Origin: Vitrella brassicaformis
Taxonomy: Eukaryota; Sar; Vitrellaceae
Length of the DNA: 28,690 nt
Direction of reading: 5' to 3'
Assembly: GCA_001179505.1 (NCBI GenBank)
Contig: CDMY01000149.1
Span: 110,403-139,092 of the forward strand
Both the position numbers and the translations under genes were made by a program. This document shows, in pieces, positions 10,870 to 21,232 of the stretch. The notes under the pieces are model-generated. The model was not told where the DNA came from. It did no database searches and was given only the letters and a program-made list of their open reading frames with translations. Numbering within the stretch: position 1 is the stretch's first letter; each line of letters opens with the position of its first letter.

Positions 10870-12765
10870 ACAGCAGCAGCCCATGGTACTGCCGCAGGCG
10901 TCCATGCCCCACGGCGCTGCTCCGTTTCCGCTTCACAACCTCGACAAGGGCACATGGGCAGCCCCGCCACCCTCCTGCCCGCCACCTCCTTTCCCTCCCT
11001 CAACGCTCCCTCGGCCACCGCCGCCATCGACGACACTCGATGTGGCGCTGACAGACGTCCATGGCGGCCCAGGGCAGCAGAAGGGCCGGGGCAGTGGAGC
11101 CGCCGGCAAAACCAAGAAGAGGGGCTCCAAGGGCGGTGCGGCCGCTGGGCCGGTTGCCGCTGCTGGTGTTGGTGGCGCTGGTGCGGCTGAGGGGGAAGGG
11201 GACGGCGAGAAGCCTCCTGGGGCTGTCGCTGGAGGTGGTGCGGAGACGTCTGCACCTGCCCCACCGCCCCCTGTGGTGCAGGAGGAGCCTGTGGTGGCCA
11301 GCGCGCGTCATCAAGAGGAGCCGACTGAGCAGGAGCCCCAGCAGCCACCGGCCACGGAACAACAACACAAAGAAGAGCCGTCCGATGTGCCGACTGCGCC
11401 ACCACCTGAGGCGACTGCAAAAGGGGATGTGGCTCAGGAAGGTGAGGCCGACGTGGCGCCTCCCTCGAGCCCATTCTTACCTCTTGACGCCGCCAACATC
11501 GAGCCGCTTCCCGTCATCACCCCCGCCACAGCTGATGGGGCGCAGGCGGCTGACGAGGGTGACAAGGATGCGGTTGAGGAGAGGCCGCCATCCTATGTGG
11601 CTGACGAGGCCACGGGCGGCGACAAGAATCAAGAAGTGACAGCGGGGGTGGATGTTGGTGGCGAGGGCAAGGAGAGCGGCGAGGCGGCGGCTAGTGCTGC
11701 AGAGGCAGAGAAGGAAGAGCCACAGGGTGGAGAGCAGACAGGTCAGTGGGCTGGGCTGGCGACAATATTACATACACTGCACTGCACTGCACAGACAGGC
11801 CATCCGAAGACCATCGTTCAACCATGGTGCTGTGCTATTCTAATGTTCAGGTAAAGCACCAGCCATGCCGGAGAAGGCCACCACAGAGGTCACGGACGAC
11901 ACAGCCGCAGCGCCGTCCAGTGCGATCGAGCCCGTCGCATCTCCCCCGCCCCCACCCGCCGACGCAGACACATCCCCACCCAAGGCAGACGACGCCAAGA
12001 AGCCCTCCGTCTCTCCCTGCCCGTCGCCCCCGCCCCTCGCCGCCGATGACCGCAAGACATCAGAGGACCGTAAGCTGCAGTCCAGCAAGCGAGGCAGCGG
12101 TTCGCCCGACAGCCAGAAGCGCAAAGCCGGCCAGAGTGTGTGGCGCGAGAAGCCCAAGGGAGGCCCTCCTACCGGCAGGGAGGGCGCCCAGCAGCAGCAG
12201 CAGCTGACGAATGGCGTGTCGAGCGAGGCGCCCGTTGAGCGCGAGAGGGAGCGGGATCGTGAGAGACGTAGCAAGAAGAAGGACAGCGACGCGCAGGGGC
12301 AGCAGCAGCCGCCGCCGCATGAGGAGCGCAAGAGGGCGGAGGGGTCGGAGGGGAGGGACCAGCACATGACCACTGCTGGTGGCGGCGACGATGCACCACT
12401 GTCAGGGGAAATAACCGATGAGCAGCAGGTCAGTGTCAGTCGGTGTGTGAAATCCACCCCGCCCCACCACAGAGAGAGCACCACATAAAGCACAACGCGT
12501 GTGCTCTGTCTGTGTTGTGCTGCAGAAGGCGTCGGCGCTTCGCATTGTGTCTGGTTTCAAGTCGATAGTAGCGCAGATGACCCCCACGGCCGAGTGCGCC
12601 CTGGCGGTGCCGGCATCCATGGCGGCCGAGGACCACACCGACACGACAGCTGACCAGGAGGCCAGCGGCGGCCAGGGGACGGACGGTGCTGCCAGTGGGC
12701 CCGGGGGCAGCAACGGAGTGGTGGTCAAGGTCGTCACCGATGAGCAGACCAACACGGACGAGTGA
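9450..12765 (+). CDS. Large disordered Gly/Arg-, Gln- and Pro-rich protein
   Basis: Seven exons, phases all consistent: 9450-9756, 9908-10132, 10260-10322, 10480-10606, 10690-11741, 11851-12428, 12526-12765; 863 residues if translation starts at the ATG at 9450 (MSNYPLGHSGS). The frame is open upstream to an acceptor-like site at 9386 (RELLRVKQ), so an earlier exon may exist. The N-terminus is a Gly/Arg/Tyr-rich RGG-like block (GYRGGRKRGGYGHRGGKGG), then Gln/His-rich sequence, a short conserved-looking patch (EDGYVHLWKPPPP), polyglutamine of 13 residues encoded around 10837-10880, long Pro/Ala/Glu-rich linkers, an Arg/Glu block (ERERERDRERRSKKKD) and a C-terminal exon with SALRIVSGFKSIVAQM. 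RGG plus poly-Q plus disorder is typical of RNA-binding or condensate proteins; that role is inference. No domain family was recognised. Confidence 0.75.
10193..10222 (+). repeat. TGTC tetranucleotide microsatellite in intron
   Basis: Tandem TGTC units inside intron 10133-10259 of the Gln/Pro-rich gene, close to the acceptor. Confidence 0.9.
10389..10419 (+). repeat. GGGAT pentanucleotide repeat in intron
   Basis: About six tandem GGGAT units inside the intron 10323-10479 of the Gln/Pro-rich gene. The unit resembles G-rich telomere-like repeats but is a short internal tract. Confidence 0.9.
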
Positions 12766-14784
12766 AGGCATGCACACTCACACACACATACCAAGCTATA
12801 CATACGTGTAGATGGACGACTCAGATATCCATTGGTTGGGGTGTGTGAGTCAGGTGAGGTGAGATGGGCTGAGTTGGGACGGGGGTGGGAGGGGAGGGCG
12901 CCTGTGGGTCTGTCGGTGTGTGTGTGTATATAATAGGACGGATAGGGGATAGATAGAGGGAAAGGAGTGGGGCCAGGGAGGGAGGGAGGGAGGGAATGCG
13001 CCTGCGGGTGCCTGCATGGAAGCACCCTTTCCATCCGAGTAGTCAGTCAGTCAGTGCCCTGATTTGCGGCCCCAGTGTTGTGTCTAGTTTACATTCTCCG
13101 TTGCTGTGGGTCGATGGGTGCTTGGCTGGGGGGATTGCCTGTCTGTCTGTCTTGTCTGTCTGTGTCTCTCGTGTGCATATGCGCCCGCCTGACTGACTGA
13201 CTGATTGTTGTGGGAAGGAAGTGGCTGAGTGAGTGGACGGAGTATACAGAGCCAGACCGAGAGAGGGGGAGGGGTGAGGGGGGAAGAGAGATACGGTTGA
13301 TTGCATTCATTGTAGCTGATAATGGTAAGAGTGACCACCAACATCCACACCTGGTACGCCTGCCTGCCTGCCTTTAGTCCATGTTGAAGAGTGAGTGTTC
13401 AAGAGAGAGATAGGGAGACGGACGAACGGAGGGAGGGAGGGACGCATGGCATGCGTGTGTGCGGAGCTACCTACGTACAGTCAAGAGACGTCACAAGTTT
13501 TGGCGCGGGGGATGGTCAGTCAAAGTGAAGACTGACAACGGCACACAGGTTGATTTCACCCATGATCGATCCACCCATCCATCGTTCGTCGGCCACATCC
13601 ACCATACACCGTCCCGTCCATCCATCCATCCGTCTGTCACTAGGCCACGAAGAAAGAGTAAGTACATCCGTCAGTCAGTGCCCGCTGCCGATTCAGAAAT
13701 ACAACCATAGCCTGCAGAAAGAGAGAAATAGCGGAGAGCCAATAGATGCATGTATGTATGTAGCCAGGTAGGTAGGAAGTATGCAACCGGACGCAATCAG
13801 AGCTTAAAATGAAAGGACAAGGAAGGAAAGTCACCCAATCGTACGGACAGGCAAGGACAACGTACGCTCGCTATGGAGTCATTCATGGATGCGATGCATG
13901 TGTGTGAATGGATGTGTGTACGGTAGGTACGTGTGGTGAACACGTCTGTCTGTCTGTCTGTCTGTGCAATGCGACCGGCCACACTGCTCATGGCCCATCG
14001 ATCGATCTAGGTACGTAGCTGGGAAGAGAGAGGCACGACACACATATAAGAGCACTGCACGGCTACACAAGTGAGTCAGTGAGTGAGCAAGCAAGTACGT
14101 ACTCAGGGAACCAACCGGCACACGTCTCACTCTCTCCCTCTGTCCGTCGGTCTGTCTTTCCGTCTCTCTGTGCGCAAGTGTCTTGAGTGCGCCACATGGG
14201 CTGTGTGCACCCGCCGCCTTCGACGCTCACCAAGCAGCATTCAGTCATACCGCTGGATGGGCGTGGTAGGGGGCGAATATAAACAGGCCCACGTGGCACT
14301 CACAGAGGCGAGTATCTACGTATGTGAGGATGAATTGGAGCATGCTGGCTACAACACGCCAGCCAACTGATCTATCTGATCGATCTGTATGTATGCATCG
14401 TTGGTACGTACCTACGCCTGCGCCGTGAATCGTCAGGTCAGCTGCCGCCTCGTGCACGCGTGTTCGGAGACATCCTCAATCTGCGACAGACAACAATCAC
14501 CGCCGACCTCTCAGCGCTGATCCTCGTCTCCGAGCACATGCAGAGGATGCATCCCCACACACACACACACGTCGCAGGCAGCACCACCGGCCCACCACAA
14601 CCAGGGGTAATACAATACAATCACATGACAGAAAACTAAGGCACAACACCACACAGACAGCAAGACACTCACTCACTCACTCGCACGTCCATCCATCCGG
14701 CATCGCATCCCTCTAGAAAAACATCCCATTCTCGCCCCATTCTCGCCCCTGTATCTTGCTTGTATCGTTCTCTCTTTTCCTCCC
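12766..14784. other. Two-kilobase convergent intergenic region, microsatellite-rich
   Basis: This is the largest gap in the window, between the 3' ends of two convergent genes. It holds GGGA repeats (about 12976-12996), CTGT runs (about 13138-13165 and 13950-13967), CAGT-like and CACA runs, and CCAT patches near 13570-13630. Short open frames exist on both strands, but none has low-complexity-free sequence, credible splice partners or recognisable motifs. No tRNA or other RNA gene was recognised. Confidence 0.6.
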
Positions 14785-15913
14785 TCAGCAGCAGCAGCAG
14801 ATCTTCTTCTTCGGTGCGGCCCTCTTGGCTGGCGGGGGCGGTGGGCCGCCCACCGAGTAGACCTCTGGCGGGTAACTGTAGTAGGTGCTCGTCGGCGGCA
14901 GCGACGGCACACCGAAAGGCATCGCATACGAATACGCCCTGCCACACACACACAAGACACACACACACACACATGGAGAGAAAGATGACATGGTGGATGG
15001 AAGCACCAACAACTCGTCTCTCACCTACCCGGTGGTGGGAAATGCAGGTGCGTACGAGTGCGCCGCCCCACTCCCAGCACTGCCCGCCGCGGCCGCACTG
15101 GTGCCAGCAGCTCCGCCTGCCTCTCCCGCCTCCCCTCCGGCGCCCGTGGCTGAGGAGTCGCCGCCCGCCCCGCCGTGAGGCCCACCGGCGCCACTCGGTG
15201 GGTAAGCGTAGAGGGGTGGGGCTGCAAGGAAGGAGGGAAAGGAAGCACCAGAAGAGAGAGTGGCAGGGACGGGGGAACTGGGTTTGGCTGGGTCAACGAG
15301 ATTAGGTAGATCAGAGTGAGTTAATAGGTAGAGAGAGAGATCAGTGGGTGGGTAGGTTGGTAGGTAAGGAGGGGGGGACAGACGGGGGGCAGGGGTGACA
15401 TAAATGTGTCTGTGTGTGATGTGATGTGATGTGCCCGGCTGCCGGGGAAGGGCTCACTCGACTCACCTGGGCTAGAAGCCATCAGGTAGAACGCAGACGG
15501 GTCACCCATCGGACCCATGACTGAATCGCCACACACACACACACAAGACGAAACACACAACACGAAACACACACAGAGACCGTGACGGGCACCGTCGTTG
15601 GTTGGTTGGCACTCCTCTGTTTCCTTACTGTGCTGCGGGTGGTTGGCCATACTCGCGGGTGCAGTCGTCGACACCACCGGGTCAACTGGCACACAATCAT
15701 CACGACACAGATCCCAAAAACAGCATCAGCCACGCTGTTTGTTACGTTACAGCCTTTCCAGACCCAGGCTCCGTCTCTTGTCAGCTTACTTGTCGAGTAT
15801 GACGCCCCGGGCCCGTAGGCGGGCGGCATGGTGCTCGTCACCATCGGGAAGGCGGGCATAGGCCCCAGATACCCCGGGGCAGTTGTCGGTCCGGCGGGGT
15901 ACGCTGCAGACAT
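14785..15913 (-). CDS. Small Pro/Gly/Tyr-rich protein with a basic, four-cysteine C-terminus
   Basis: Four exons on the minus strand: 15913-15790, 15520-15467, 15221-15029, 14938-14785, with phases 1, 1, 2 and a stop at 14785-14787; 174 residues. The start ATG at 15913 gives MSAAYPAGPTTAPGYLGPMP. The body is built of short YPP, YAYPP and YSYPPEVY motifs in an Ala/Gly/Pro-rich background, so it is probably disordered. The last residues are PAKRAAPKKKICCCC. A polybasic stretch next to clustered C-terminal cysteines is a typical layout for palmitoylation or related lipid attachment; this is inference. The cysteines are encoded by a GCA/CAG triplet run, so their number could vary between strains. 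No known family was recognised. Confidence 0.72.
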
Positions 15914-16113
15914 GGCAGAAGTCGGTGTTAGAAAAGATCTGAAAAGATCTTCAGTCCCAGCTGCTGAGAGGGTTGCAGGAGGGTGTTTGCAGTCGAAACG
16001 CAGCCGATTCAGGCGTTACCTCTTTTTTCCAATTGCGAGCTTCAGCTCGCATCCGTGCAGCAGAAGAAACTTGGAAGATCCATCCTTCGTTGTGTGCCTT
16101 GTGATCAGCAGCA
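15914..16113. promoter_or_regulatory. Divergent promoter region of the Cys-tail protein and the ribosomal oxygenase
   Basis: Two hundred bases between divergent start codons. It holds a perfect tandem duplication of GAAAAGATCT (15931-15940 and 15941-15950) and a perfect 7-base inverted repeat with a 4-base loop (TGCGAGC 16034-16040, GCTCGCA 16045-16051). Either could be a regulator site. A T/C-rich tract (16019-16030) precedes the oxygenase gene. Confidence 0.45.
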
Positions 16114-18675
16114 ATGGTGGATGAGTCAAAAGATGCAGTTCATGGCATGAGATCTGTCACAGTGGTGCTCTCGGCTCTGGCAGCAGGGTGGGTTCATCAT
16201 GCGATGTCCTTCGCCCAACCACGAGCACGTCCACATGCATCGACTCATCGTGGATTTCCGTTTCGTCGGCACTCTCGGGATCGGCCGTTGTCAGTCGTTG
16301 GTCTGAGCAGTGAGGAGAGGGAGAGCTGCGATGTCACAGAAGTGGATGGCTTTCCGCCGTGTGAGCCGACGGAAACGTTTGAAGAGAGCAAAACGGACAC
16401 GACAATGAATGGATGGATGAGGAGGTGTGGATGTGATTTGAATGTGTGCCTGCACTGCAGCTGATGAGTTCCTAAAGCAGTACTGGCAGAAACGGCCGCT
16501 GCTGGTCCGCCAGGCCTTCCCCGACTTCAAGTCGCTCCTGTCGCCGGAGGAACTGGCAGGTAATTGCTGGGGACACATGGACACACAGATGGATGCACAC
16601 ATCCTTCTCTCTCACATTATTTGATGGTGTGTGTGCAGGGCTAGCAATGGACGAAGAGGTGGAGAGCCGTGTGGTGTCGCATGAGACGGCGGCCGACGGT
16701 ACCCGACGGTGGACCAAACGAAACGGCCCCTTCCACGAAGCCTTCTTCACCCAAGAGTTTGCTAACTGTAACACCACTCTGCTCGTGCAAGAGTGCAACC
16801 GACACATTCCACCGGTCAGACACAGACAGTCTGGGCTGAAGGAACAGTCATCCATCACACGCCACGCCACGCCTGTTGCCTCGTGTGTGTAGAACTGCAG
16901 TTGAGTTCGTTCCTTGACTTCTTCCGGTTCATCCCGTCTTGGCGGATCGATGATCTGATGATCAGCTATGCTCCGAAAGGCGGCGGCGTCGGGCCACACG
17001 TCGACTCATATGACGTCTTTCTGCTGCAGGTAGGTACCTTAAGAGAGAAGGGGAAGGGGAAGGAGAGTCCACCACTTAATCAATCTTGCTTCTGTGTCTT
17101 TGTGTACGTACGTCCGTACAGGGTGCTGGTCGCCGGCAGTGGAGCATCGAGAGCGGCAAGCTGTCACTGAGGAATGAGGAGGACCGCCTGGTGCCCGACA
17201 GCCCCGTCAGGTGAGGGAAACAAGGTCAGTGCGGGCACTGGCTCACTTAGTCATGGTCGGTCCTCAGAGTGGTTGAGGGCTTCACGCCAAGCCACAGCTG
17301 GACTCTTGCACCAGGCGACATGCTCTACCTCCCACCAAGGTAAGGAGCCAGCGATTTGATACACGGCCGGGGCAATCCGGTCATTCACTGACTTGTGTGT
17401 CGTCAATTGCTTAAGAGTGGTGCACGACGGCGTCTCGCTGGACGATGAGTGTATGACGTACTCGATCGGTTTCAGGTATGCGCCCATCTAGATAACGTGT
17501 GTTGGAGTGCGGTGCCAATCACGGCTGCGTGCGTCTTTGTGTGTGTGGACACTCAGGGCCCCCCGTCGGCAGGAGATCGCCATGGCCTACATCGACAGGA
17601 TGGCTGATTACATCGAGGACGAAAGGCGGAGCCTTAACGATGACTTCTTCACAGACGACCACAGATCGTCGTGAGTGAGAAACCGGGGTCGCTTTATATA
17701 TCGCTTTATTTGCCTAATCGGTCATCCTTCCACTACCCCTCTCTGCGTGTATGTGTGTGCAGAGCGCAGCGCGACTATGGCGAGATCGATAGTCACGACG
17801 AACGTGTGTTCCGCGACATGCTCAGGTGCGCAAGTGACGATGCTTCCCAATACTCATTCCTCTCTCTTTTTTCGCTCACAGTACACGCATCGCATGCACG
17901 TGAATGCATGTATCATGTGTGAATCTGTGCGTGTATGCAGGCATGAGCTGGCTGTGGCGATGGACGAGTGCGGGGATGAGCGGCAGCTTGTGTTCATGGG
18001 CGAGCACATCACCGCCCCTATGCGTTTCCATCCATCCCTCCCAATGGACATCTACGGGATGGATCAGCGCCACGCCGACGCACTCTTGCACGAGATACTT
18101 CTGCACGATGACAACAACAACAACATCAACGCCGGGCTAGAAAAGGACCTTATAGTGGATGGGACCATCAGGGTATCCCCCGCCCTGGCAGCATACGCGC
18201 CGCTCTCTGACGATGTGCCCGATCAGCAAAGAGTGCTCAAGTGGGCCGAGGGCGTCAATTTTGCTCATGCCCTCGGCAGCTGTCCACAAAGTGTTGCTTA
18301 CCTGTTTGCGTACGGCAAGTCGTTCAAGCTACCCTTTGGTGCTGGGGGCGATGTGTTCCTCCCTGTGCTGACCAGCGGGCGGACCGTGGCCTTCAGCCAA
18401 CTAAGGAGGGCTCTTCCTCCTGGGGCAAGCAATCCCGACGACAAGTGTCAGTGTCGGCAGCTGCTGAGACAGCTACTGATGGAGGGATACATCTATGACC
18501 CACACATGGTGCTCGAGCCATCCATAGAGGAGGAAGAGGAGCGAAATGGCAGCCACGAAATAGACTTGGACACGGAACTGCCAGCAAGAAGACCTCGTAA
18601 GCAAGCATTAATGCAATGTCACCGATTTATGACTGCTCGTCTGTCTGTCTGTCTGTCTGTCTGTCAGAGTCGTGA
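16114..18675 (+). CDS. roxA: Cupin/JmjC ribosomal oxygenase, RoxA (YcfD)-like, with plastid-type leader
   Basis: Eleven exons: 16114-16360, 16461-16559, 16639-16814, 16901-17029, 17122-17210, 17268-17339, 17416-17475, 17557-17670, 17763-17825, 17941-18596, 18668-18675; phases agree, 570 residues. The core matches bacterial YcfD/RoxA closely: YWQKRPLLVRQAF, LAMDEEVESRVVSHE, WRIDDLMISYAPKGGGVGPH, LAPGDMLYLPPRVVHDG, YSIGFRAPRRQEI. The Fe(II) ligands HxD...H are His207, Asp209 and His274. The family uses Fe(II) and 2-oxoglutarate to hydroxylate an arginine of ribosomal protein uL16. A C-terminal domain like the bacterial one (LLRQLLMEGYIYDP) follows. The N-terminus (from Met1 or Met12) has a hydrophobic segment VTVVLSALAAGW, then AMS-FAQP and an Arg/His/Ser-rich leader, the pattern of complex-plastid targeting, so a plastid ribosome is the likely place of action. 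The last intron is uncertain: unspliced, the frame stays open to 18865. Confidence 0.9.
18641..18666 (+). repeat. GTCT tetranucleotide repeat at the last intron of the oxygenase gene
   Basis: Tandem GTCT units directly before the CAG acceptor at 18665-18667. The repeat is both the pyrimidine tract of the proposed intron and, if the intron is retained, an in-frame coding repeat. Confidence 0.85.
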
Positions 18676-19114
18676 CATGTGGAAGTCGTCCGTCGAGCAG
18701 GAGCGTCTGCGTGCCGACAAGCTCCACTCACGACAAGCTAAAGCACGGCAGCCATTTATGGTGGAGAGACATGGCATCCACCAAGAGAGGGCAGCGATGA
18801 AAGAACCAAGAGGTTTTCCTCACTGTGGGGGGGACCTGGGCAAGGCGGGCGGGGACAAGGTGTGATGCTTTGAGCATTGGGACGTCCGTGACTGTGGCCG
18901 CTCTGTGTTTCTTTGCGCACTGCACATCCTAGCTGTTTCCTGGCTGTATCATAGTTGAGGAGGTCTGCATGGATGCGGCGGTGAGAAATGTGTGTGCTGG
19001 TATAAAGCAAATGCATCATTCACCACACACACACATACACCGTGGTCCACTCGGCCTGACGCGAGCTCAAAAATTGTAAACGCAGTCTAAGGGAGTCGTT
19101 CGGTCAATTGATAG
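18676..19114. other. Intergenic region between oxygenase and PP2C genes
   Basis: No gene supported. The first 190 bases are open in the frame of the oxygenase (to 18865) and could be a C-terminal extension in unspliced transcripts. The remainder would hold the promoter of the PP2C gene; no clear elements were recognised. Confidence 0.5.
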
Positions 19115-21232
19115 ATGGGCAACGGTGCTGCGGGGAGATGCGGGGTAGACTTCCAGCCGCAGTATCAGTATTTCCAGCCGAGCCCTCCTCCCAGCCCAGG
19201 ACGTTCCTCGAGAGACCCATGGAGGTCAAAACACGACCATCAAACCATTGTTTTGCCATCAAACCATCACAAACAGCGGCACGAACACACCCGTGTGGTC
19301 CCTGTTTGCTGCTTGGGTGCACAGTTTGGATTTTGAGTGCGTCCGAGGGGAGCTATCGGACGAGAACCTGCTGCAGAGATCTGGACAGGTGCGTGGTGGA
19401 AGGAAGGATAGGATGCGTGGGTGGTGGATGCATCCGATATCCCGTTTTGACGCCACTGTGTATGTATGTTTGTTTGTGCAGCAGAAGCAGGTGTGCCGCG
19501 TGGGTGAGATCCAGCTGTCTGTAGGGTGGTCATGCGTCAAGGGATACAAACCCAACAACCCCGTGCTGCCCAACCAAGACGACTTCCTCATCGCAAGGCA
19601 AGGCAGGGAACGAAAGGCACACACACACACACGGATGGATGGATGGATGGATGGATGGATGGATCCGCATGCATCATGTGCGGATGGATGGACGCAGGAT
19701 TGGGGAGGATGCTGTCTATGCTGTGTTCGACGGACATGGTCGGTACACAACAAGGGGAGGGAGGGGGCGTCGTGGTCAATGGTCGGGCGTGGGTGGATGG
19801 ATGGATGGATGGCATGCAGGTGATTTGGGTCACGTCATCTCCCACGCGACCAAGATGTTCTTCTCTAGGGTCCTACACGATCGGTGAGTGAGGAAGGAAG
19901 GCAGGGAGGGATATATGACACATCGATGGGCATTCTCTCCTGTTTTCCTCCTCCCCTTTTGGTGCAGTGCTCATCTGTGGCGTCAGGGGTGGCGTCACGG
20001 CAAGGAGTATGTCGTCAAGCTCATGGATCAGCTGTTCAGAGAGGTGAGATCGCATGCACACCCATCCATCTATCGACACACCTTGACCGACAACACAACG
20101 ATTGTTGTGTGTCGTCACGTCATACATGTCTGTCTGTCAGTGTCAGGAGTATTTGGTGACGGCGTATCCGATGGAGACCGAGTGGTCGGGCACCACGGCC
20201 ACGGTCATCATCCACTACAGGGCGCCAAAGATACTCTGCGTCGCACACGTGGGCGACTCGCGCGCAGTGCTACTCAACCCCAGACGGACACCCGCCGCCG
20301 CACATCGTACGTCCGTCTCGTTGGCTTCTTCTCTTCTCACGGGGGCGTGTGGATGTGTGTGTGTTTCATTGTGTGGTCAGCGTATGTAGGGTACATGTTT
20401 GGCGGCATGCCACTGCAGCCGTGGGAGGCGCAGGAGCTGACGGCCGACCACAACCCGTCCAACCCAAACGAAAGAAGACGCATACACCACGAGGTGAGCG
20501 ACACGAGAGAGAGAGACAGAGAGGCCGACGGACGAACGTCCATGTCTCTCTCTGGCCATACACACAGGGCGGGATGGTGACCTTAGACGGCGAACGGCTG
20601 GCCATCCACCCGCCGTCGCAGCCCACCCACTGCTCGTCGGGGTCGATGCTGGGCACCCTCTTCCCCAGGTGCCAGTCGTTCGTCGGCAGCCCCACCCTGT
20701 CGCTGTCGAGGTCGCTGGGTGACACCAACATGCAGTCCAAGGGCCTCTCGTACCGCCCGGACGTCGCCCTCGTCAACTGCATGGAGGGCAGCATGCTCGT
20801 CGTGTGCACCGACGGCGTGTGGACTCACATCAGGACGCCGGTCGGCAGGCACAGGGAAGGAAGGAGACACAGTACAGTGTATGTGCGTGCGCATATCGTT
20901 TATGTGTGCAGGAGGCGGCTGAGTTGGTTGCTGCGTATTCGTCTCTGCAGGGTATTCAGGATGCGTCCAACAACATCGTGGGCGTGGCTTGGGAAAGGTC
21001 AGCCAGCATGACCAAAGAAAGAGGGGAGGAGGGTTGAGAGGGCTGAGATGGATGGATGGACGGATGGATGTGTGTGTGCGCATGTCGTCAGGTGGCGCAT
21101 GAACCCCTACGTCGGTGAGTCAGCTGAGCAGCGAGCCAGTCATTCTTTGTGGCATGTATGTCTGTATGCGTCGTGCCCGCTGTGTGTGTGTGTGCAGATG
21201 ACATCACTTCTATCGTGGCCTACATCACGTGA
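19115..21232 (+). CDS. PP2C-type (PPM) Ser/Thr phosphatase, probably N-myristoylated
   Basis: Twelve exons: 19115-19224, 19325-19388, 19482-19597, 19698-19738, 19820-19883, 19968-20043, 20141-20306, 20381-20493, 20568-20840, 20912-20997, 21092-21114, 21198-21232; every phase fits, 388 residues. PP2C motifs appear in order: PNQDDFLI, VYAVFDGHG, SGTTATVII, VAHVGDSRAVLL, LTADHNPSN with a GG.V motif, SRSLGD, LVVCTDGVW and the final DDITSIVAYI. The Asp residues of these motifs bind the Mn/Mg pair used to hydrolyse phosphoserine and phosphothreonine. The protein starts MGNGAAGRC: Gly2 fits N-myristoylation and Cys9 could be palmitoylated, so membrane attachment is likely (inference). The intron after 19597 uses a GC donor (AAG|GCAAGG). 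At 19479-19484 a tandem CAGCAG acceptor allows one extra or missing Gln. Confidence 0.93.
19633..19664 (+). repeat. GGAT tetranucleotide microsatellite in the GC-AG intron
   Basis: About eight GGAT units inside the intron 19598-19697 of the PP2C gene; shorter runs of the same unit occur in the next intron (around 19794-19812). Confidence 0.9.

Noticed and set aside
13138-13165. Tetranucleotide runs as a CRISPR array
   Set aside because: They are simple microsatellites without spacers, in a nuclear intron-rich genome.
12766-14784. Short open frames in the 2-kb convergent gap
   Set aside because: They are microsatellite-derived or lack splice partners and recognisable composition on either strand.
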